Below, one piece after another: positions 1-8,463 of a stretch of DNA of 42,662 bases. The stretch spans positions 1 to 42,662 of the forward strand of contig JAUSMA010000040.1 of the NCBI GenBank assembly GCA_030645475.1. Direction: 5' to 3'. How positions within the stretch are numbered: the stretch's first letter is position 1; every line of letters starts with the position of its first letter. The notes beneath the pieces were generated by a model. The model had not been told where the DNA came from. It saw nothing but the letters and a program-made list of their open reading frames with translations, and did not search any database. Both the position numbers and the translations under genes were made by a program. This stretch comes from Nitrospirota bacterium (GTDB lineage Bacteria; Nitrospirota; Nitrospiria; Nitrospirales; Nitrospiraceae).

Positions 1-114
1 CAAGAGAATTCCCGTTGTATGCATAACGCGCGCTCCTTGTTGGTGAAAACTGCGATCAATAGAACGGTTGCGAGAATAACTGGGGGGGGAGGCGCTGTCA
101 AGAGATCGGCGGAG
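1..114. other. Left-edge intergenic stretch
   Basis: No coding sequence is supported here. It holds a run of eight G and then the left end of the palindromic repeat described next. The neighbouring gene to the left is outside the window. Confidence 0.5.
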
Positions 115-239
115 GCAGGATGTTCAAAAAGTTCGTTCAGCAAGGCCGCAGCGAGTGAAGGGCCGAGGCGTACCCGTAGGGTACGTTGAGGGTCTGAACG
201 ATGCGAGAACGAAGCTGGCGGACTTTTTCAACATCCTGC
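115..239. repeat. Family A palindromic repeat, copy 1 (MITE/REP-like)
   Basis: A 125-bp imperfect palindrome. The ends are inverted copies (GCAGGATGTT at 115 and AACATCCTGC at 230), each next to an A/T-rich AAAAAGT box. The centre is a perfect hairpin: CGTACCC, GTA loop, GGGTACG at 169-185. It directly abuts the TAG stop of the HD-GYP gene (239-241, minus strand) and so would lie at the 3' end of that mRNA. Related copies lie at 12346-12462 and 13669-13705. It could act as a terminator or mRNA-end structure, or be a non-autonomous mobile element; the sequence does not decide. Confidence 0.8.
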
Positions 240-1837
240 TATAGGAAGTAGCGGCTGGTATCGAACTTATACTCCGTATTGTCGATCAAACGAATAATAT
301 TATGGCGGAAATCTCCGATCTCATCTTTCTCTGTGAGGTCGATCTCCCGTCCGTGCTCGACGGGGTCCCCCTGAGGATCGGTGATGACCTTGACGAACGG
401 CCGTTCGGCGTTCGCTTTATCGACGGCTGGCTTGAGCACGACGGCTAGTTCACTCGTGTCCAACATGACCAGGCTGCCGATGGGGATGATGCCGACACAG
501 TTGACGAACAGTTTGAGCAGTACTGAGTCAAAGGCCTTGCCGGACTTTGAGAACATCATATTCAAGACTTTCGAGGGGGACATGGGCTCCCGACGATAGA
601 CGCGGGAAGAGGTCATAGCGTCATAACAGTCTGCGATCGTGAGGATGCGACCGGTCAGTGAGACGGTCCAGGGCACGGTCAGCTTTGGATAGCCGGAGAA
701 GTCCAGGTTCATGTGGTGCTCGAAGGAGGCCGCGGCCATGCGGCCCGGGAGATTGGTGATGCCTCTCAGTTTCGACAGACTCAGGACTCCCTCCGTAGGA
801 TGATTGCGCATGGCCACCCAGTCCTCATCGGTAAACTCGCCCGGTTTGTTCAGGACCTCCATGGGAATGGTGGATTTGCCCATGTCGTGGAACAGTGCCG
901 CAAGGCCGAGGTCGGCCAGTTCCACTTTGGGATAGCCGGCGCGATTGGCCAGCGCAATGGACAGCAGAGAGACATTGACCGAGTGATTATGGGTGTATTC
1001 ATCATGACAACGAAGGGTCGTAAGCCCGAGAACCGTCGCTTCGTCGTCCAGCATGAGATCGACGATGTTTTGGATCGCCCGCTTCGCTTGTTTAAAGCTG
1101 ACCGTTCCGCCATCACGGACTGATTGCGTCAGTGTGCCGACCGATCCTGCGACTTTGGCATAGCCGTTCTTGGCGTTTACCTTCCGCTGCATTTTGGGGT
1201 CGGCGTTTTCTGTGCCGTCCGATCCCTTGCTTTCCGCCGTTCCGGTTCCGTTGCCTCCATTCACTTCGGCTGCTTCTCGGACTCGCAGTTGCCGTTGCTC
1301 TTCTAATTCGATGCCGGTGATGCCCCGTGCGGTAAATGCTTTTTGAAGGTCGTCGATGGTTGAGGTGTGCGAATCAAGGCTGACAAACAGCGCAGCAAAC
1401 TCACGAAGATCTTTCGACTCCGCGGTCATCGAGAAGGTGATTCCGCCGATCTTCCACAGGTTCAAGACGTCGATGATACTGGTGGCCACGGCCATCTGTT
1501 GGGCGTTCACCTTTAAGTGGCTGTCTCCGAGAAACAAGAAGTCGTTTTGCAGACGGAGGGTGACCGGTTGATCGTGCGCCATGGTTTTAATCAAGGTCAG
1601 CATCGTGTCGACGGGTTTATCCAACGCGGAGTTGGTGCGGTCATAGATGCGGGAGCTCTTGAGCAAGACGTTCAGCTGCGTGACCAGCTGAATGCCCAGC
1701 ATGACCATCTGCTGGTCCAGAATGTCCCCGGCCTCCGAGCCACGGGCGATTTTCTGAGACAGGGATTTTTCGTGGGTGAGGATCGGTTGGGCCTGTTCGT
1801 CCGCGGCTGGGGTCTCTTTGATTTTGAAGTCACTCAC
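239..1837 (-). CDS. HD-GYP domain protein, putative c-di-GMP phosphodiesterase
   Basis: A 532-residue cytoplasmic protein. The C-terminal half (about 275-445) is an HD-GYP domain: HDMGK at 317-321, FEHH at 372-375 and the signature GYP at 382-384. Such domains hydrolyse cyclic di-GMP at a di-iron/metal centre, and the metal-binding His/Asp residues look intact. Residues about 45-160 form an N-terminal domain resembling the N-terminus of the adjacent HEAT protein. The two domains are joined by a Gly/Asn/Ser/Glu-rich linker (about 190-225). The start is GTG at 1837 with a GGAGCC Shine-Dalgarno 6 nt upstream, 16 nt after the stop of the HEAT gene, so the two are probably co-transcribed. The stop codon TAG touches repeat family A. 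Confidence 0.9.
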   Translation of the reverse strand: MSDFKIKETPAADEQAQPILTHEKSLSQKIARGSEAGDILDQQMVMLGIQLVTQLNVLLKSSRIYDRTNSALDKPVDTMLTLIKTMAHDQPVTLRLQNDFLFLGDSHLKVNAQQMAVATSIIDVLNLWKIGGITFSMTAESKDLREFAALFVSLDSHTSTIDDLQKAFTARGITGIELEEQRQLRVREAAEVNGGNGTGTAESKGSDGTENADPKMQRKVNAKNGYAKVAGSVGTLTQSVRDGGTVSFKQAKRAIQNIVDLMLDDEATVLGLTTLRCHDEYTHNHSVNVSLLSIALANRAGYPKVELADLGLAALFHDMGKSTIPMEVLNKPGEFTDEDWVAMRNHPTEGVLSLSKLRGITNLPGRMAAASFEHHMNLDFSGYPKLTVPWTVSLTGRILTIADCYDAMTSSRVYRREPMSPSKVLNMMFSKSGKAFDSVLLKLFVNCVGIIPIGSLVMLDTSELAVVLKPAVDKANAERPFVKVITDPQGDPVEHGREIDLTEKDEIGDFRHNIIRLIDNTEYKFDTSRYFL

Positions 1838-1853
1838 GGCAACGGCTCCTTAC

Positions 1854-3656
1854 TTATGATGCAGCCTGTTTGAGCTGCTGCTGTCGTTGAGCTTGGGCGA
1901 GTGCCGCGGTGCAGGCTTGCCGCACAGAGGCGCCGCCTTTTTTCTGCCCCAACTCAAGAGCAATGAGAGCGGTCGGGCTGGCCAGTTTCCCCAATGCTTC
2001 GGCGGCGAGGGCGGCGAGCTCTTCCTTTTTCTTGCGATTGGTCCAGGACCATTCCGTGAACAAATTTTCAAAGTAGGGGATGACCTCATCGCCACTGGTG
2101 GCGCGCATGGCGAGGAACACCGCGCGTTTTTCACTTAGGGTTCGATCCATGAATGTGTCCGTCGAGATGAGGGGGGACCAAGCGGAGTAGGATGCCTTAT
2201 ATTGACCGGTCATGAGCAGCTTGAGCGCCGCGAACCGCACCGACTCCTCGGCATCGTGCATGAACGCAATCAGTTTCATGCCGTTACCGTTGGGACGGAA
2301 GATCCCGATCGCTCGGATGACTTCCTTCCGTACCTGGATATCCGGATAGCGCACCAGTTTTTCAATCGCGTCTGCAAATCGTGGATCGTTCCATTTGAGC
2401 AGGATCGTGAGCAGGTTCTTCACATAACGTGGGCGGCGGTCTGACAATCCTCTAAGCAGGTGATCCGGTTGATCTTTTGCGAGTGCCTCAAGGGCTTCTG
2501 CCGCGATCGCTTGATGGACAGGTGTTTCCAGGTTTCCCAAGAGGGTGCATAAGGCAGGGACGGCTGCTGACGTCATCGACAGCAGCACCGCCGGTAATCC
2601 TTCCGTGGTGGCGCCGGGGGTCCTGTTCAAATAGGCCTCGATCATCTTCATGCGTTCGGGGCGGCCAAGGCTGTCGAGCAATGCTGCCAGTTGCGTTTTC
2701 TGATCTTCGCCGAGATCCGGTCTGACCTCAGCGGTGACATGTAAGAGTCCAAGCACGCTATCCAGCACGACCCATTTTCCTTGGGCTGCCAATGAGTCGA
2801 GGACGTTTCCCCAAAGATCGAGTAGCTTGGTCAGAATCGCCGCAGATTTTTCCGATGCCAGGATCGCGGTGAGCATGTCCAAGAGATAGGTGGTGTTATC
2901 CCTGGTGCTCTCGGCCTCGATCTCCTTTGCCAGTTCGGCTAATTCCGTTTCGGTCACGTCATAACCTACGTGACCGGACTGGAATCGGCTCGCCCCTCCC
3001 GCCGACTTGTTCCCCGAGACATTGCCGCCATCGACTCCAGGTCCCTTCTCTTTCCTGGCTTTGGCCTGTTCCCGGTCAAGAAGGTCTCTGAGGCTCGACT
3101 CCGGCGCCTCCATGGTTCCAGCCATAGGGAGTGCAAAGACATCGCCACCGGTCGAGGCCTTGGCGATCTCTTCGGCTGTGACTACAGTGATGGTCGAGAG
3201 GTTCTTCGCCCATAAGCGAGTCACGATATCGTCATCGTTTTCTTCATTCGGATTGAGGCTGCCCCACAGGGAGTCGAGCAAGAATGAGAGGTCTTCAGCG
3301 GGAAGCCCTTCGAGAAATGTCAGCTCCCTGATGCCATCCGAGTAGAGTTTGAACGCGACACTTTCCGTACTCGAGCCTTGCTCGGCTTGATAGACGACTT
3401 CTCCGTTGAAGTACAACTCAGAGCGTTGCACAAGAAACGCCAATTTGGAGTAGGTGGCGAGGTGGGTCGTGAGTCCTTCGAATAATTGTTGGAAGAACTT
3501 CTGCGCCACAGGGTTTGCGGCCCCGTATGTCCGACTGGACTTCGCGGTTTTGTCCAAGAGTGTCAGGAGCCGCTTGACTGATGATAACTCGGGATTCGGC
3601 GGCTCTTTTACGGGCGCGATGGGGAGTGCGCGGCCCTCTGTCGTGAGTTCGTCCAT
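1854..3656 (-). CDS. HEAT-repeat protein with N-terminal domain shared with the HD-GYP neighbour
   Basis: A 600-residue protein without signal peptide. Residues about 28-135 resemble the N-terminus of the downstream HD-GYP protein: both have a K-S-S-R-x-Y box followed by an N two to four residues later, then an 'L/FLF..GE/GDS' strand and a 'GI..LTF' strand. A charged linker follows (about 185-225). The rest is all-helical, with HEAT-like repeats clearest at about 350-520 (alternating Leu/Ala-rich helices with Asp-x-x-x-Val-Arg turns). HEAT repeats usually bind proteins. Position upstream of, and 16 nt from, the HD-GYP gene suggests a scaffold or sensory partner for c-di-GMP signalling; that role is inferred. 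The start codon is ATG; no strong ribosome site is visible. Confidence 0.85.
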   Translation of the reverse strand: MDELTTEGRALPIAPVKEPPNPELSSVKRLLTLLDKTAKSSRTYGAANPVAQKFFQQLFEGLTTHLATYSKLAFLVQRSELYFNGEVVYQAEQGSSTESVAFKLYSDGIRELTFLEGLPAEDLSFLLDSLWGSLNPNEENDDDIVTRLWAKNLSTITVVTAEEIAKASTGGDVFALPMAGTMEAPESSLRDLLDREQAKARKEKGPGVDGGNVSGNKSAGGASRFQSGHVGYDVTETELAELAKEIEAESTRDNTTYLLDMLTAILASEKSAAILTKLLDLWGNVLDSLAAQGKWVVLDSVLGLLHVTAEVRPDLGEDQKTQLAALLDSLGRPERMKMIEAYLNRTPGATTEGLPAVLLSMTSAAVPALCTLLGNLETPVHQAIAAEALEALAKDQPDHLLRGLSDRRPRYVKNLLTILLKWNDPRFADAIEKLVRYPDIQVRKEVIRAIGIFRPNGNGMKLIAFMHDAEESVRFAALKLLMTGQYKASYSAWSPLISTDTFMDRTLSEKRAVFLAMRATSGDEVIPYFENLFTEWSWTNRKKKEELAALAAEALGKLASPTALIALELGQKKGGASVRQACTAALAQAQRQQQLKQAAS

Positions 3657-3816
3657 AGTGAGTAGTCGTATCCTGGAGGTGCTGAATCGTCAAGGAAATA
3701 GCCGCTCTTCACCAACTGCGCCCCCAGGAATTACTGAGGGATTCCTCCTTCTTTCAGTCCCTGCACAAGGGCATTGTGAACCCCGTGGTGCAGTCGGTAG
3801 AATCCGGTTCACCGTG

Positions 3817-4452
3817 ATGAATACGTCCAGCCACATTGTCTGTTTTGGAGACAGCCTTACGGCAGGGTTTCAGTCGCCCACTGTGGACAATCCTCAAGGG
3901 GCGGAGACGCCCTATGGGCGATTCCTTCAAGAATTGACCGGACCTTCCGTGCGCGTATCAGTCAGCGGCATCTGTGGTGAGCTGACCGGTGAAATGGCGA
4001 TGCGATTTCGATCGGCTGTGCTGAGCCATCAACCGACACATGTGGTGATCCTCGGCGGGACGAACGATCTTGGGTGGAATGCCGCACCGGCGGACATCAT
4101 GCGCAATCTGCTGAAGATGTATGAGCTGGCTTCCGCGGCGGGGATTACGCCGGTGCCGGTCACTGTGCCATCAATCAGGGTGGGTGACGATCTGCATAGT
4201 GAAGAGGGGCGGCAGTGGTGCGCGGAACATCTTGATCGGCGGCGCTGGCTCAACGGGTTGATTCTCCGCTACGCCGAATCGAAGCGGCTGGCGGCCTTCG
4301 ATCTTTTCACTGCCACGGCGGAGCCCGAGACACAGCAACTTGCGGCGCAGTACTCCAACGACGGTCTGCATCTGACCACCGCCGGATATCGGCTATTGGC
4401 TGAGCGTTTGTACAAGGAGATATTTGCGGCAACACCCGGGAGCCTATCGTGA
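3817..4452 (+). CDS. SGNH/GDSL-family esterase or lipase (TesA-like)
   Basis: A 211-residue cytoplasmic SGNH hydrolase. Block I is FGDSLT (nucleophile Ser13), block III is GGTND (oxyanion Asn) and block V is DGLHLT (catalytic Asp/His), so the catalytic set is complete. These enzymes cleave ester or thioester bonds; the substrate cannot be read from sequence. The frame is open from 3454, but homology begins only at the ATG at 3817, and the upstream part overlaps the divergent HEAT gene, so 3817 (or the overlapping GTG at 3814) is the start. The thioredoxin-like gene follows after 12 nt, probably in one transcript. Confidence 0.85.
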   Translation: MNTSSHIVCFGDSLTAGFQSPTVDNPQGAETPYGRFLQELTGPSVRVSVSGICGELTGEMAMRFRSAVLSHQPTHVVILGGTNDLGWNAAPADIMRNLLKMYELASAAGITPVPVTVPSIRVGDDLHSEEGRQWCAEHLDRRRWLNGLILRYAESKRLAAFDLFTATAEPETQQLAAQYSNDGLHLTTAGYRLLAERLYKEIFAATPGSLS

Positions 4453-4464
4453 CGAGCGGCAATC

Positions 4465-4779
4465 ATGATGCGTGAGGTGACCGATCGGGACTTTGATCAG
4501 GTCGTGGAACAGGCAGGGGTACCGGTGTTGGTGGAGTTCTGGAAACCAGGCTGCGGGGGTTGCCGCGCGCTGATGCGGGAACTCGAAAAACTGGAGCCCG
4601 ATGTCACAAGCAAAGTGCTGATCCTGACCATGAACGTGGAGGAGAATTTCCAAATCCCAGCGGAGCTGGAGGTCCACTCGTTACCGGTGCTCGCGCTCTA
4701 TCGTCAGGGAACATTCGAGCGTTTTATCGGTGGGCTGGGGACTAAAGAGGAGATTTTTAAACAGCTGCGGTTGACGTGA
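4465..4779 (+). CDS. Thioredoxin-like protein with CGGC active site
   Basis: A 104-residue thioredoxin-fold protein. It has the usual start of the fold (VPVLVEFW), a C30-G-G-C33 redox motif, and the cis-proline loop before a beta strand (SLPVLALY). Classical thioredoxins use CGPC; replacement of the proline by glycine should change the redox potential, so it may serve a special partner rather than be the general thioredoxin. There is no signal peptide, so it acts in the cytoplasm. It sits 12 nt after the SGNH esterase and is convergent with zwf, whose stop lies 9 nt beyond. Confidence 0.85.
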   Translation: MMREVTDRDFDQVVEQAGVPVLVEFWKPGCGGCRALMRELEKLEPDVTSKVLILTMNVEENFQIPAELEVHSLPVLALYRQGTFERFIGGLGTKEEIFKQLRLT

Positions 4780-4788
4780 GAGGAGTCG

Positions 4789-6333
4789 CTACAAGGTCCG
4801 CCAGGTCCGTCCATCCTGTTCAATGAGGCGATCGGCCTCGACCGGTCCGCTCGTGCCGGCCTGATATTCAGGCAACCAGCGCAACCCTTGCTTTTGCCAT
4901 CCTTCCAGAATCTTAGTGACCCAGGCCCAGGACGCTTCGACGGCGTCGCGCCGCATGAATCGTGAGGCATCGCCGGCCATCACGTCCAGGAGTAACCGCT
5001 CATAGGCTTCCGGCGACGGGCGGCCGAAGACGTCGCTGTATTGAAAGTCCATTTCTACCGGGTGGGTCTGTGCGCGGGTGCCCGGCACGCGCGAGACGAT
5101 GCGGAGCGAGAGCCCTTCTTCAGGCTGGATACGCAACGCCAGCACGTTCGGCGGTTGTCGCTGCTGTGCGTTGGCGTTGAACAGGATGTGCGGGATGTCT
5201 TTGAATTGGACGGCGATCTCGCTGGCCCGGTGAGGGAGTGCTTTCCCAGTGCGCAGATAAAAGGGCACGCCGTCCCAGCGCCAGTTCTCCACGAAGCATT
5301 TGAGCGCGACATAGGTTTCCGTTTTGGAGTCAGGATGAATGCCGTTCTCGCGGCGATATCCCGGAATGGGCGATCCATGGGCGGTGCCTTCACTATACTG
5401 GGCACGGACGGTGACCTGTTCGACATCCTGATCGGTAATAGGCCTGAGGCAACGGAGGACTTCCATCTTCGCGTTGCGTACGACATCCGGATCGAGCGAG
5501 TAGGGGGGCTCCATCGCGACCAGGCAGAGTAGCTGCAGCATGTGGTTCTGCACCATATCGCGCAGGGCACCGGCTTCTTCATAGTAGCTGGCTCTGGTTC
5601 CGACGCCTTCTGCTTCACTCACCGTGATCTGCACATGGTCAATGTATTTGTGATTCCAAATCGGTTCGAAGATGCTGTTGGCGAACCGGACGACCATCAA
5701 ATTCTGAACGGTCTCTTTCCCCAGGTAGTGATCGATGCGAAAGATCTGCGATTCGTCGAACACGCGTCCGGTCACCTGGTTGATGGCCTTGGCGGAGGTT
5801 AAGTCGCGTCCGACCGGTTTCTCGACGATGATGCGGGCGTAGGGGGCCTGTGCTTCCGGCTTCGTGGCCAATCCGGCTTGCTCGAGCCCCTCGCACACAG
5901 ATGAAAACGAACTCGGAGGGATGCTCAGGTAGAAAATCCGGTTGCCGGGCAACGTGAGGTTTCGCTCGATGTCTTCTGCCCGTGACTTCAGTCTGGCATA
6001 GGTGTTCGGGTCCTCATTTTCACCCGATACGAAGAAGAGATGTTGCGCGAAGTCCTTCCATGTGTCCTCTGCCAGGGCCTGCCGGGAATGTGTGAGCACG
6101 CCCTCGCGAACCGTGGCACGGAATTCTTCGTCCGTCATTGACTTGCGGCCTAACCCGATCACGGCATAGTTCGATGGAAGGAGCCCGTCGAGGAGCAAGT
6201 TATAGAGGGCGGGAATCAGCCGCCGGCGTGCCAGATCGCCGGATCCGCCGAAGATGACGAGCGTACAGGGCTCGACCGGAGGGATCGTTTCCTTGGAGGG
6301 GCTGATATCGATACGTGGGCTAGTCGGTGGCAT
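4789..6333 (-). CDS. zwf: Glucose-6-phosphate 1-dehydrogenase
   Basis: A 514-residue cytoplasmic enzyme oxidising glucose 6-phosphate to 6-phosphogluconolactone with NAD(P)+. The Rossmann motif GGSGDLA is at 29-35, followed by the family's PALYNL; EKPVG lies near 171; the substrate and active-site signature RIDHYLGKE is at 199-207. The length is typical of the family. The ATG at 6333 has AGGAGC 5 nt upstream. gnd is 11 nt upstream on the same strand, so the two dehydrogenases of the oxidative pentose phosphate pathway form a unit. A 6-phosphogluconolactonase gene is not in this window. Confidence 0.97.
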   Translation of the reverse strand: MPPTSPRIDISPSKETIPPVEPCTLVIFGGSGDLARRRLIPALYNLLLDGLLPSNYAVIGLGRKSMTDEEFRATVREGVLTHSRQALAEDTWKDFAQHLFFVSGENEDPNTYARLKSRAEDIERNLTLPGNRIFYLSIPPSSFSSVCEGLEQAGLATKPEAQAPYARIIVEKPVGRDLTSAKAINQVTGRVFDESQIFRIDHYLGKETVQNLMVVRFANSIFEPIWNHKYIDHVQITVSEAEGVGTRASYYEEAGALRDMVQNHMLQLLCLVAMEPPYSLDPDVVRNAKMEVLRCLRPITDQDVEQVTVRAQYSEGTAHGSPIPGYRRENGIHPDSKTETYVALKCFVENWRWDGVPFYLRTGKALPHRASEIAVQFKDIPHILFNANAQQRQPPNVLALRIQPEEGLSLRIVSRVPGTRAQTHPVEMDFQYSDVFGRPSPEAYERLLLDVMAGDASRFMRRDAVEASWAWVTKILEGWQKQGLRWLPEYQAGTSGPVEADRLIEQDGRTWRTL

Positions 6334-6344
6334 AGGGCTCCTGG

Positions 6345-7238
6345 CTATCGGCGAACGGCATGGCCGCCGAAGGCATTTCGCAAGGCCGCCAGCATCTTTT
6401 CTGCAAAGGATTCGCTCTGTCGCGATCGGAATCGCGTGAACAAAGCCGTCGCGAGGGTCGGGACTGGGACATCCTTCTCAATCGCATCGGCGATCATCCA
6501 ACGGCCCTCGCCGGAATCCTGCACGTACCCCTTTAACTGTTCCAGCCGTGGATCCTCTTTCAAGGCGCCCGCTGCCAGTTCCAAGAGCCAGGAGCGGACG
6601 ACGCTCCCATGCATCCAGAGGTCTGCGATGTTGGCGAGGTTGAGCTTGTAGTCACTTTTCGCCATGAGCTCGAAGCCTTCTGCATAACCCTGCATCATGC
6701 TGTACTCGATGCCGTTATGGACCATTTTCACATAATGCCCGGCGCCCACTCCACCGACGTGAGACCAGCCCTGTTCCGGTGCCAATGTCGTAAAGATCGG
6801 CGCGAGCTGTTTCACCGGCGCCTCATCGCCACCGACCATCAGGCAGTAGCCGATTTTCAATCCCCAGACGCCTCCGCTGGTCCCGGCATCGACATAGTGC
6901 AGCTGTTTTTTCTTGAGATCCGCGGCCCGTCGTACATCGTCGTGAAACCTGGTGTTACCGCCGTCGATGACCGTGTCGCCTGGCTGGAGCAGCGCTGCGA
7001 CGGCCTGTACGGTTTCTTCTGTCGGGGCGCCGGAGGGGACCATGATCCAGACCGCGCGTGGAGCCTTGATTTGGCCGACTAGATCGACTAACGAGGAGGC
7101 ACCGACACAGCCAACTCCTACGGCCTGTTTGATCAAATCCGCCGATCGATCGTAGACGACGACCCGGTGCCGGTCGCGCTGCAACCGGGTGACCATGTTC
7201 ATGCCCATTTTCCCGAGCCCGATAAATCCGATTTCCAT
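6345..7238 (-). CDS. gnd: 6-phosphogluconate dehydrogenase (decarboxylating), short form
   Basis: A 297-residue enzyme converting 6-phosphogluconate to ribulose 5-phosphate with release of CO2. The nucleotide-binding motif is GLGKMG near the N-terminus (7-12), and the catalytic segment is GHYVKMVHNGIEY with its Lys-x-x-x-Asn pair. At about 300 residues it belongs to the short class (GndA/YqeC-like), often NAD-preferring, rather than the 470-residue enterobacterial form. The frame is open to 7262, but the ATG at 7238 is preceded by AGAAGGAGTC and begins the Rossmann fold, so it is chosen. zwf follows after 11 nt. Confidence 0.95.
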   Translation of the reverse strand: MEIGFIGLGKMGMNMVTRLQRDRHRVVVYDRSADLIKQAVGVGCVGASSLVDLVGQIKAPRAVWIMVPSGAPTEETVQAVAALLQPGDTVIDGGNTRFHDDVRRAADLKKKQLHYVDAGTSGGVWGLKIGYCLMVGGDEAPVKQLAPIFTTLAPEQGWSHVGGVGAGHYVKMVHNGIEYSMMQGYAEGFELMAKSDYKLNLANIADLWMHGSVVRSWLLELAAGALKEDPRLEQLKGYVQDSGEGRWMIADAIEKDVPVPTLATALFTRFRSRQSESFAEKMLAALRNAFGGHAVRR

Positions 7239-7385
7239 AATGACTCCTTCTGGTGCGGTCATGACAGGACGGCGTTACGCAGATCACGGGCCTCATGCGA
7301 AGCCTCTGTTCCATCAGGCCTGCATGATGGATGAATAGCTGACGAGCCTCGTCAGGCGGCAGTCTGATGATCGATCCGGAGCCTG

Positions 7386-8171
7386 TCAGTCGATTCTGGC
7401 AGGATTTGGGACGTCCTTAAAGAGGATATCGGCTAGATCGCGGCCTAAGTTGAGCCGCTCGGGCAGAGTCGAGGCTGTGAGAAACCGACCAGCCAGGTCG
7501 CCCAGTGTGGCATCGCGGGAGGCGATGAACTTTGGCGCCTCGACCGGCGCGGTCAACCAGAAGCCCCGAAGTCTGAAAAACGCGTTAATGATGTCTTCGA
7601 AAAATAACGAGAGGATATATTGCGCGGTTGCCGGCTTATCGGCCAAATCTCGCGCTTTTCCCAGCCAATGGAAACATTCTGCCTTCATGCGAATCTGTTC
7701 ATTGATGCTGACGGCTGGGGGGCCTTGCCGGAAGCGCTGGTTGGCTCGTTCGAGGAGTTTGGCGCCGATGCCCTCGTGATCGAAGAGGATGCGGGCTTTT
7801 CGTAGCAGAGAGGGGAGGCGCGGGGAGTAGAGGAGATCCTCTTCAAGCTCATGATGTCCGCGATAACGGATGTCGGCCAGACGATCGGCGACACGGACGA
7901 TCTCGTGGCCGTCGGCCTGTCCTTTCACGAGCGCGATGAGATCGATGTCGCTGTGAGTCGTAATGGCGCGCCGCACGCTGGACCCCACGAGGATCACACT
8001 GACGAGATCGCCTCCGCGGCGGCCGCGGACATGGCGCAAGGCCACCGTGACGAGCTCTTCGAATCCCGGTTCGGTGATGGGGTCCGGTTGTTCCGGCGGT
8101 TCCGGCATGGCCAGCAGTTCGGCGTTCAACTCTTCTGACGTCGGCGTGGGATGGGTAACGGGGCTATCCAT
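7386..8171 (-). CDS. Nucleotidyltransferase-domain protein
   Basis: A 261-residue protein of the polymerase-beta-like nucleotidyltransferase superfamily. The signature G-S-S at 63-65 followed by D75-I-D77-L matches hG[GS]...DhD. The C-terminal half is helical and resembles the HEPN/substrate-binding part seen in aminoglycoside-type or minimal nucleotidyltransferases; the substrate is unknown. The N-terminus (about 1-40) is Pro/Glu-rich. The ATG at 8171 lies 2 nt after the stop of the small upstream gene, so translation is probably coupled. The protein is cytoplasmic. Confidence 0.75.
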   Translation of the reverse strand: MDSPVTHPTPTSEELNAELLAMPEPPEQPDPITEPGFEELVTVALRHVRGRRGGDLVSVILVGSSVRRAITTHSDIDLIALVKGQADGHEIVRVADRLADIRYRGHHELEEDLLYSPRLPSLLRKARILFDHEGIGAKLLERANQRFRQGPPAVSINEQIRMKAECFHWLGKARDLADKPATAQYILSLFFEDIINAFFRLRGFWLTAPVEAPKFIASRDATLGDLAGRFLTASTLPERLNLGRDLADILFKDVPNPARID

Positions 8172-8173
8172 GA

Positions 8174-8401
8174 TTAGACTTTCTGTGCGAGCTGAATATG
8201 TTTCGGGAGCGATCCCAGCCAGTCCTCGAACGGTTCGTCCGCATCGACGATGATTTCCAATTTGCCATTGGTCAATCGCCGGACAACACCTGGGCTTTCC
8301 GGGGACAACGGGATTTCAACCCATTCGCGATTCAGGCCGAGCGAGTCGGTGACTTCAAGGATCCGGCCGATTTGTTTGAACGACACAACTTCTAATGGCA
8401 T
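8174..8401 (-). CDS. Small conserved protein, function unknown
   Basis: A 75-residue acidic protein that I cannot assign to a named family. The sequence alternates beta-strand-like segments and contains a repeated 'VTD/RLTNG' pattern and a terminal hydrophobic helix. The ATG has GGAG 5 nt upstream. It is followed after 2 nt by the nucleotidyltransferase gene, which supports a real coupled gene; a partner or regulator of that enzyme is possible but not shown. Confidence 0.65.
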   Translation of the reverse strand: MPLEVVSFKQIGRILEVTDSLGLNREWVEIPLSPESPGVVRRLTNGKLEIIVDADEPFEDWLGSLPKHIQLAQKV

Positions 8402-8463
8402 TGGTACTCCATGATCTGCGGCATTCTAGATTTCGGTGGGAGAGGAGTCAATGAGCGAGCGAG

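Noticed and set aside
713-1123. 136-codon plus-strand frame
   Set aside because: Antisense to the HD-GYP domain; shadow of a high-GC gene.
3454-3816. N-terminal extension of the SGNH esterase frame
   Set aside because: Overlaps the divergent HEAT gene and has no homology; the GDS block begins a few codons after ATG 3817.
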